Assembly: GCA_017501805.1 (NCBI GenBank)
Contig: JAFVWG010000122.1
Coordinates: forward strand, 1-10,052
DNA from: Oscillospiraceae bacterium
GTDB taxonomy: Bacteria; Bacillota; Clostridia; Oscillospirales; Oscillospiraceae
Direction: 5' to 3'
DNA length: 10,052 bases
A model generated the notes under the pieces. That model was not told where the DNA came from. It saw nothing but the letters and a program-made list of their open reading frames with translations, and did not search any database. Numbering within the stretch: the stretch's first letter is position 1; each line of letters starts with the position of its first letter. Positions 7,087 through 10,052 of this stretch are shown one piece after another. The translations under genes were made by a program, and so were the position numbers.

Positions 7087-7389
7087 CTACTGTCTTCGGT
7101 CAGCGTAGGAATCCATACTTTCCGACAACTCTGTGTCAGTGCTGTCGTAAAGGATGATTCGTGCACCTGTGTGCCTGTCCCGAAACCGTTTGACTTCCGC
7201 TGCAATCTCTTCATCCGACATTTTTTCGGTAAGCATAACACAGGTGGGATCTTCCTTTTCGTTCTCCTTTTCAATGGCCTTGCGGTTTTCGTCAAGGAAT
7301 TTGTCCAGCTTTGCCATCAGAAAATATCCGTACACAAAGACACCGAGAGCCGATATGATCGGGATGATATATCTCCATACCTCCATCAT
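7087..7389 (-). CDS. Small single-helix membrane protein between ktrA and kdpD
   Basis: 100 residues from the ATG at 7389; the next codon (7386) is also ATG and better spaced from the perfect AGGAGGTGA (7400-7392). A GTG at 7395 is unlikely because it lies inside that site. One N-terminal membrane helix (about 4-26, VWRYIIPIISALGVFVYGYF) is followed by a highly charged helical stretch (KLDKFLDENRKAIEKENEKED), then a cytoplasmic part with alternating helix and a possible strand (ARIILYDS). By the positive-inside rule the C-terminal part should be cytoplasmic. There is no enzymatic motif. Its position in the operon, 32 nt after ktrA and before the kinase, suggests an accessory subunit of the channel or of the kinase. 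I do not recognise a named family. Confidence 0.8.
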   Translation of the reverse strand: MMEVWRYIIPIISALGVFVYGYFLMAKLDKFLDENRKAIEKENEKEDPTCVMLTEKMSDEEIAAEVKRFRDRHTGARIILYDSTDTELSESMDSYADRRQ

Positions 7390-7421
7390 GCTCACCTCCT
7401 AACCGTTTGATTCGCTGCGGG

Positions 7422-8069
7422 TTATATATGAAAGCACTTTTGCAGCGCCTTGTCCTCCCCGATAACAAGAAGCGTTTTATTTTCAGATAACAGAGCATCC
7501 GGCGTAACCGTCACATCGGTCTTTCCGTTCTGCTTTACACCGATAATGTTGATGTTATATTTCCTGCGAACATCAAGCTCTAAAACAGTCTTGCCGACCC
7601 AGGCTTTCGGAATGGCAACCTCGAAAATAGAATGTGTTTCGTCCAATTCAATATAATCAAGAATATGGTCTGAGCTGTATCGAATGGCAGCCCATTTTGC
7701 AACCTGCTTTTCGGGATATACCACTTCATCCGCACCGTTACGGAGCAGGAACTTTGCCTGCCCGTCACGTTCGGCGCGGGATACCACCATTTTTGCTCCC
7801 AGTTCCTTGAGTGAGCAGGTGGTTTCAAGAGAGCTTTGAAAATCCCCTCCGATGGCAACGATACATACGTCATAGTGATCAATGCCGAGAGAACGCAGAA
7901 ACTCCACGTTGGTGCTGTCACCGATTTGTGCATTGGTCACGATGTCCATAGCATCGTTGACGCGGTCTTCGTTGTGATCGACGGCCATTACCTGATGCCC
8001 AAGCTGATTGAGCTGCTGGGCAATGTGCTTTCCGAAATTTCCAAGTCCGATAAGCAATATGGATTTCAT
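7422..8069 (-). CDS. ktrA: KtrA/TrkA-family RCK potassium-channel gating subunit
   Basis: 215 residues, the normal single-RCK length of KtrA (TrkA of enterobacteria is about twice this, with two RCK units). The Rossmann RCK_N domain (1-about 130) has the dinucleotide motif G8-x-G10-x-x-G13 and D31 at the end of the second strand. RCK_C (about 134-215) is the domain that binds c-di-AMP in S. aureus KtrA and related proteins. It forms a cytoplasmic ring that gates KtrB in response to ATP/ADP or NAD(H) and, through RCK_C, c-di-AMP. AAAGGAG overlaps the ktrB stop codon, and the start follows the stop after 13 nt, so the subunits are probably co-translated. c-di-AMP binding here is inferred from the family; the pocket residues were not verified. 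Confidence 0.94.
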   Translation of the reverse strand: MKSILLIGLGNFGKHIAQQLNQLGHQVMAVDHNEDRVNDAMDIVTNAQIGDSTNVEFLRSLGIDHYDVCIVAIGGDFQSSLETTCSLKELGAKMVVSRAERDGQAKFLLRNGADEVVYPEKQVAKWAAIRYSSDHILDYIELDETHSIFEVAIPKAWVGKTVLELDVRRKYNINIIGVKQNGKTDVTVTPDALLSENKTLLVIGEDKALQKCFHI

Positions 8070-8082
8070 AGTGTTTTCTCCT

Positions 8083-9420
8083 TTAACCTACGGTGATTCT
8101 TTCCTGCGGCAGCTTGGATAGCTTCTTGCCGCTTCCGGACAGTGCCGCATAAATGAGCGTCAGTCCGCCGACCCTGCCAAAGAACATCAGCAGCATCAGC
8201 ACGCATTGTGACAGCATTCCCAGTTGCGGAGTAATTCCCAGGGTCAGACCAACCGTACCGATTGCCGAGGCCGTTTCATAAAGACAGGCGCCAAACGGAA
8301 GCCCTTCCGCAACGCTGATCGCCACGGCACCGCTGAAAAACAGGACGATATACATCATCAAAATGGTTGCTGCGTTTCGCACAACGCTATGGTCTGCTCT
8401 GCGCTTGAATATCTGCGTATCTTCCCTGCGGCGGAAGGTGGAAAAAGCGGTAGCAAGCAATACGGCAAAGGTCGTGGTCTTCATACCGCCTGCGGTAGAA
8501 CCGGGGGAACCGCCGATCAGCATCAGTGCAATCGTAATTGCCTGTCCCGCACCGGTCATACCGGCAAGCCCCGCTGTATTAAATCCCGCCGTCCTCGGTG
8601 TCACCGCCTGAAACAAGGAGCCAAGCACGCGTTCCTTCATCGGCATATCTGCAAAATCTACGAAGAAAAAGAACATAGCGGGAACCAGAATCAGGATAGC
8701 AGAGGTAACGAGAATGACCTTGCTTTGCAAACGGTAACGCTTAAAGCGAAGCTTATTGGTACAGACATCTTCCCACGTGAGAAAGCCTATGCCGCCGATC
8801 ACGATAAGCAGCATTACGGTGATGTTGATAACCGGGTTTCCGAGATATGAGGTGAGGGAAACAAACTTTGCTGCCTCCGTTCCCATTATGTCAAATCCGG
8901 CATTGCAAAAAGCCGAGATCGAATGAAAGACCGATATCCAAATGCCTTTTCCGCCGAAATCACGTATAAACGTCGGCATCATTATCAAGGCTCCGAGCAG
9001 TTCAATCAGAAAAGTAGCCTTTAATACGAAATAGGTCAGCCTTACGATACCGCCAACCTTCGGTGCGGCAATGGCTTCCTGCATGGTGCTTCGCTGCATC
9101 AAAGATATCTTTCGCCCCGAAAGCAGAGCGAAGGATGCGGCAACCGTGATGACACCGAGACCGCCGATTTGGATGAGCACCAAAATGATGCATTGACCGA
9201 AGACCGACCAATAGGTGGCTGTGTCTTGAACTACCAGCCCCGTTACGCATACTGCCGAGGTTGCGGTGAACAAGGCTTCGTTAAACGGTGTTGCGATACC
9301 GCTTTTCGTTGATATGGGGAGCATCAGCAAGAATGCACCCGCGAATATGACTCCGGCAAAGCCGAGTATGATGATTTGAAACGAGGTTAGACGCCTCTTT
9401 TTATGTCTCAGATCGGCCAT
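8083..9420 (-). CDS. ktrB: KtrB/TrkH-family potassium channel subunit
   Basis: 445 residues, matching KtrB rather than the longer TrkH. The protein is a fourfold pseudo-repeat of membrane-pore-membrane units. The four selectivity-filter loops are visible: VCVTGL (57-62), CNAGF (172-176), RTAGF (276-280) and IGTVGLTLG (387-395), each with its conserved glycine. The intramembrane gating loop GGSPGSTAGGMKTTT follows the third repeat (303-317). It moves K+ (often Na+-dependent) across the membrane and needs KtrA for regulation. The start ATG (9420-9418) has AAGGAG (9433-9428) 7 nt upstream. It is the first gene of the operon, led by a TATAAT box. More AT-rich than the fprA side of the window. Confidence 0.95.
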   Translation of the reverse strand: MADLRHKKRRLTSFQIIILGFAGVIFAGAFLLMLPISTKSGIATPFNEALFTATSAVCVTGLVVQDTATYWSVFGQCIILVLIQIGGLGVITVAASFALLSGRKISLMQRSTMQEAIAAPKVGGIVRLTYFVLKATFLIELLGALIMMPTFIRDFGGKGIWISVFHSISAFCNAGFDIMGTEAAKFVSLTSYLGNPVINITVMLLIVIGGIGFLTWEDVCTNKLRFKRYRLQSKVILVTSAILILVPAMFFFFVDFADMPMKERVLGSLFQAVTPRTAGFNTAGLAGMTGAGQAITIALMLIGGSPGSTAGGMKTTTFAVLLATAFSTFRRREDTQIFKRRADHSVVRNAATILMMYIVLFFSGAVAISVAEGLPFGACLYETASAIGTVGLTLGITPQLGMLSQCVLMLLMFFGRVGGLTLIYAALSGSGKKLSKLPQERITVG

Positions 9421-9453
9421 TATGCTTCTCCTTATCTTCCTTTTGTCATTTTA

Positions 9454-9459
9454 ATTATA
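9454..9459 (-). promoter_or_regulatory. -10 box of the ktrB operon promoter
   Basis: A perfect TATAAT on the minus strand lies 33 nt before the ktrB start, giving a leader of about 27 nt. No good -35 is found at 17 nt; the best is CTTACA (9485-9480) at 20 nt. A weak -35 would suit an activated promoter, for example by the encoded KdpE-like regulator, but no operator repeat was identified. Confidence 0.5.
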
Positions 9460-9512
9460 CGGTTTCAATTTTAAGACGGTGTAAGAGAGCAATTCGTGAC
9501 ATTAAGATTGCA

Positions 9513-9546
9513 TAAAGAAAAAGGAGCAAACCGCAAGGTCAGCTCC
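9513..9546 (-). terminator. Rho-independent terminator upstream of ktrB, with a possible competing arm
   Basis: On the minus strand GGAGC-tg-ACC / GGT-tt-GCTCC (9546-9542, 9539-9537 pairing with 9532-9530, 9527-9523), with a TTGC loop, is followed by TTTTTCTTT (9522-9514). It would stop transcription of the short DUF6809-like gene before ktrB. The 3' arm GTTTGCTCC can instead pair perfectly (9 bp) with GGAGCAAAC at 9643-9635, further upstream in the same transcript. Confidence 0.65.
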
Positions 9547-9570
9547 ATGATAGCTATACAAAATAAAATA

Positions 9571-9629
9571 ACATTCCGAGTTCTGCGGAAATAAGGACCA
9601 TCAAAATCGGTGAAGGTTTTTCGGAATGT
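9571..9629. repeat. Inverted repeat ACATTCCGA / TCGGAATGT
   Basis: 9-bp arms at 9571-9579 and 9621-9629 are separated by 41 nt. They nest inside a second 9-bp inverted repeat, GGAGCAAAC (9523-9531) / GTTTGCTCC (9635-9643). Together they could fold the 9523-9643 transcript into a long branched hairpin, competing with the local terminator. Confidence 0.55.
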
Positions 9630-9726
9630 GTAACGTTTGCTCCCGCACTGCTTTATTCTGCTTGGCGCTTCGTGCCTGCGGATCCATATTGCCGGAATAG
9701 AATTCTTCTGTTAAAGTTCTCTGCAT
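9601..9726 (-). pseudogene. Short DUF6809-like ORF, probably truncated
   Basis: 41 codons starting MQRTLTEEFYSGNMDPQARS, with AAAGGATG just upstream of the ATG (9726-9724). The pattern M-x3-L-x2-x-FY-x-GN-x-x-P resembles the start of the roughly 90-residue DUF6809 proteins, common next to mobile and regulatory genes in Clostridia. The family's remaining half (its LFEK-type helix region) is missing after a TGA at 9603-9601, so this is probably a remnant. Family assignment rests on my recollection of that N-terminal motif and is uncertain. Its 3' half overlaps the inverted repeats at 9621-9643. Confidence 0.45.
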
Positions 9727-9800
9727 TGTTACATCCTTTGATGTTCTGCCATCATTTTATCCAAAGGCGGCTCAATTGCCGAATGTAACGCTATAAACAG

Positions 9801-9840
9801 AAAAATGCCGAGAAAAACCTTTTACAGTTCTTCTCGGCAT
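9801..9840 (-). terminator. Terminator hairpin downstream of khpA
   Basis: ATGCCGAGAA / TTCTCGGCAT (9805-9814/9831-9840) forms a 10-bp stem with a 16-nt loop. On the minus strand it is followed by TTTT (9804-9801), suiting a terminator for khpA, whose stop is 122 nt upstream. On the + strand a weaker TCATCTTTTT follows, so it may act in both directions. Confidence 0.65.
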
Positions 9841-9961
9841 TCATCTTTTTGGACTTGTCTCTGCCAATACCGGATAATTCAATGCATTCGATGCGGGTTC
9901 TAAAGGACTTCCTTATCAGGTGTCAGCATTCGGTGCGTCCTGTTGTTCGGTCGGGAGCGTC
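9841..9961. other. Intergenic stretch between the khpA terminator hairpin and khpA
   Basis: No supported gene. It contains the right copy of the 41-nt element. A short open frame on the minus strand (about 9913-9845, ending NYPVLAETSPKR) has a protein-like composition but no convincing start or ribosome binding site, so it is not called. Confidence 0.35.
9907..9947 (-). repeat. Right copy of the 41-nt inverted element
   Basis: On the minus strand AACAACAGGACGCACC (9947-9932), 16 nt of divergent sequence and TAAGGAAGT (9915-9907) mirror the copy after fprA. Here it begins 14 nt after the khpA stop codon. Both copies therefore lie just 3' of a GC-rich host gene and face into the AT-richer potassium operon. 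Confidence 0.5.
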
Positions 9962-10052
9962 TTACGAATCGACGATCTCCACGTTGACCTTTTTTCCGGC
10001 ACGCTGTGCGACGGACTTGACGACTGTGCGGATCTCTTTCGCGATCCGACCC
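9962..10052 (-). CDS. khpA: KhpA (YlqC) KH-domain RNA-binding protein, C-terminal end only
   Basis: The last 29 residues are visible (GRIAKEIRTVVKSV, then AQRAGKKVNVEIVDS and TAA at 9964-9962); the gene continues beyond the window. The pattern GRIAKxIRTVVK-x-A-x9-KVxVEI(V/I)D is the C-terminal half of the KH domain of KhpA, just after the GxxG loop; full length would be about 75-80 residues. KhpA pairs with KhpB/Jag as a global RNA chaperone in Firmicutes and is usually encoded after rpsP and before rimM-trmD. Here rimM does not follow. Base composition is GC-rich, unlike the adjacent potassium operon. A second open minus-strand frame across the same bases (ending at 9916) is Ser/Arg-rich and looks like a shadow. 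Confidence 0.8.
   Translation of the reverse strand, partial: GRIAKEIRTVVKSVAQRAGKKVNVEIVDS

Noticed and set aside
9725..9821. Minus-strand frame ending AEHQRM just before the DUF6809-like start
   Set aside because: It is open for 32 codons with a coding-like end, but it has no start codon with a ribosome binding site and runs through the 9805-9840 hairpin.
9421..9961. A ydaO-type c-di-AMP riboswitch in front of ktrB
   Set aside because: Such leaders are common before Ktr genes, but none of the conserved ydaO segments (the GGGGAxCC and GGTGAATC-like blocks) was found on the minus strand.
9916..10052. Alternative minus-strand frame at the right edge ending EQQDAPNADT
   Set aside because: It is Ser/Arg-rich over the part shared with khpA, where the other frame gives an exact KH-domain C-terminus.
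1..10052. CRISPR arrays, tRNA or rRNA genes, transposase or integrase genes
   Set aside because: No regularly spaced repeats, no cloverleaf or rRNA segment, and no recombinase motif were found on either strand.

Overview
The window looks like chromosome from an anaerobic, Gram-positive Clostridia-type bacterium with a GC-rich genome, probably an Oscillospiraceae/Ruminococcaceae-like gut lineage. The evidence is strong AGGAGG-type ribosome binding sites, a flavodiiron oxygen/NO reductase typical of anaerobes, a KtrAB-type potassium system, and palindrome-rich intergenic repeats of the kind common in these genomes. The lineage is inferred; there is no rRNA or other marker gene.

Region by region: (1) 1-206 has no gene and is packed with small palindromes and short repeats, including a + strand Rho-independent terminator. 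(2) 207-2165 (-) encodes a 652-residue GtaA/glutaminase-A-like protein (DUF5127/DUF4965/DUF1793 architecture) without a signal peptide. (3) 2166-2343 is a divergent promoter region. (4) 2344-4134 (+) encodes a multidomain flavodiiron protein, FprA, with C-terminal flavin-reductase and short-spaced rubredoxin modules, followed by a structured 3' region and a strong terminator at 4231-4270. (5) 4269-9420 (-) is a compact potassium-homeostasis operon, read right to left: ktrB (channel), ktrA (RCK gate), a small one-helix membrane protein, a kdpD-like histidine kinase, kdpE, and a 23-codon ORF. (6) 9421-9961 holds the operon promoter, a terminator with a competing upstream arm, a 41-codon DUF6809-like fragment, a second terminator hairpin, and an inverted copy of an element also found just 3' of fprA. 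(7) 9962-10052 (-) is the C-terminal end of khpA, a KH-domain RNA-binding protein.

How the genes fit together: KtrB and KtrA form a K+ uptake channel with its nucleotide-gated ring. The linked sensor kinase has lost the N-terminal KdpD ATP-binding sensor domain of classical KdpD. It keeps the USP domain with an exact SxS-X20-FTAxY signature, known as the c-di-AMP-binding motif of Staphylococcus aureus KdpD. No kdpFABC pump is present, so this two-component system probably reads c-di-AMP/K+ status and controls the Ktr operon itself or a distant target.

The potassium operon is visibly more AT-rich than the flanking fprA, glutaminase-like and khpA sequences. It is bracketed by inverted copies of a 41-nt element (16 nt identical plus a second conserved block at identical spacing). 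It also lies where other Firmicutes usually have rimM/trmD downstream of khpA. Together these suggest an inserted accessory island, though no transposase or integrase is visible.
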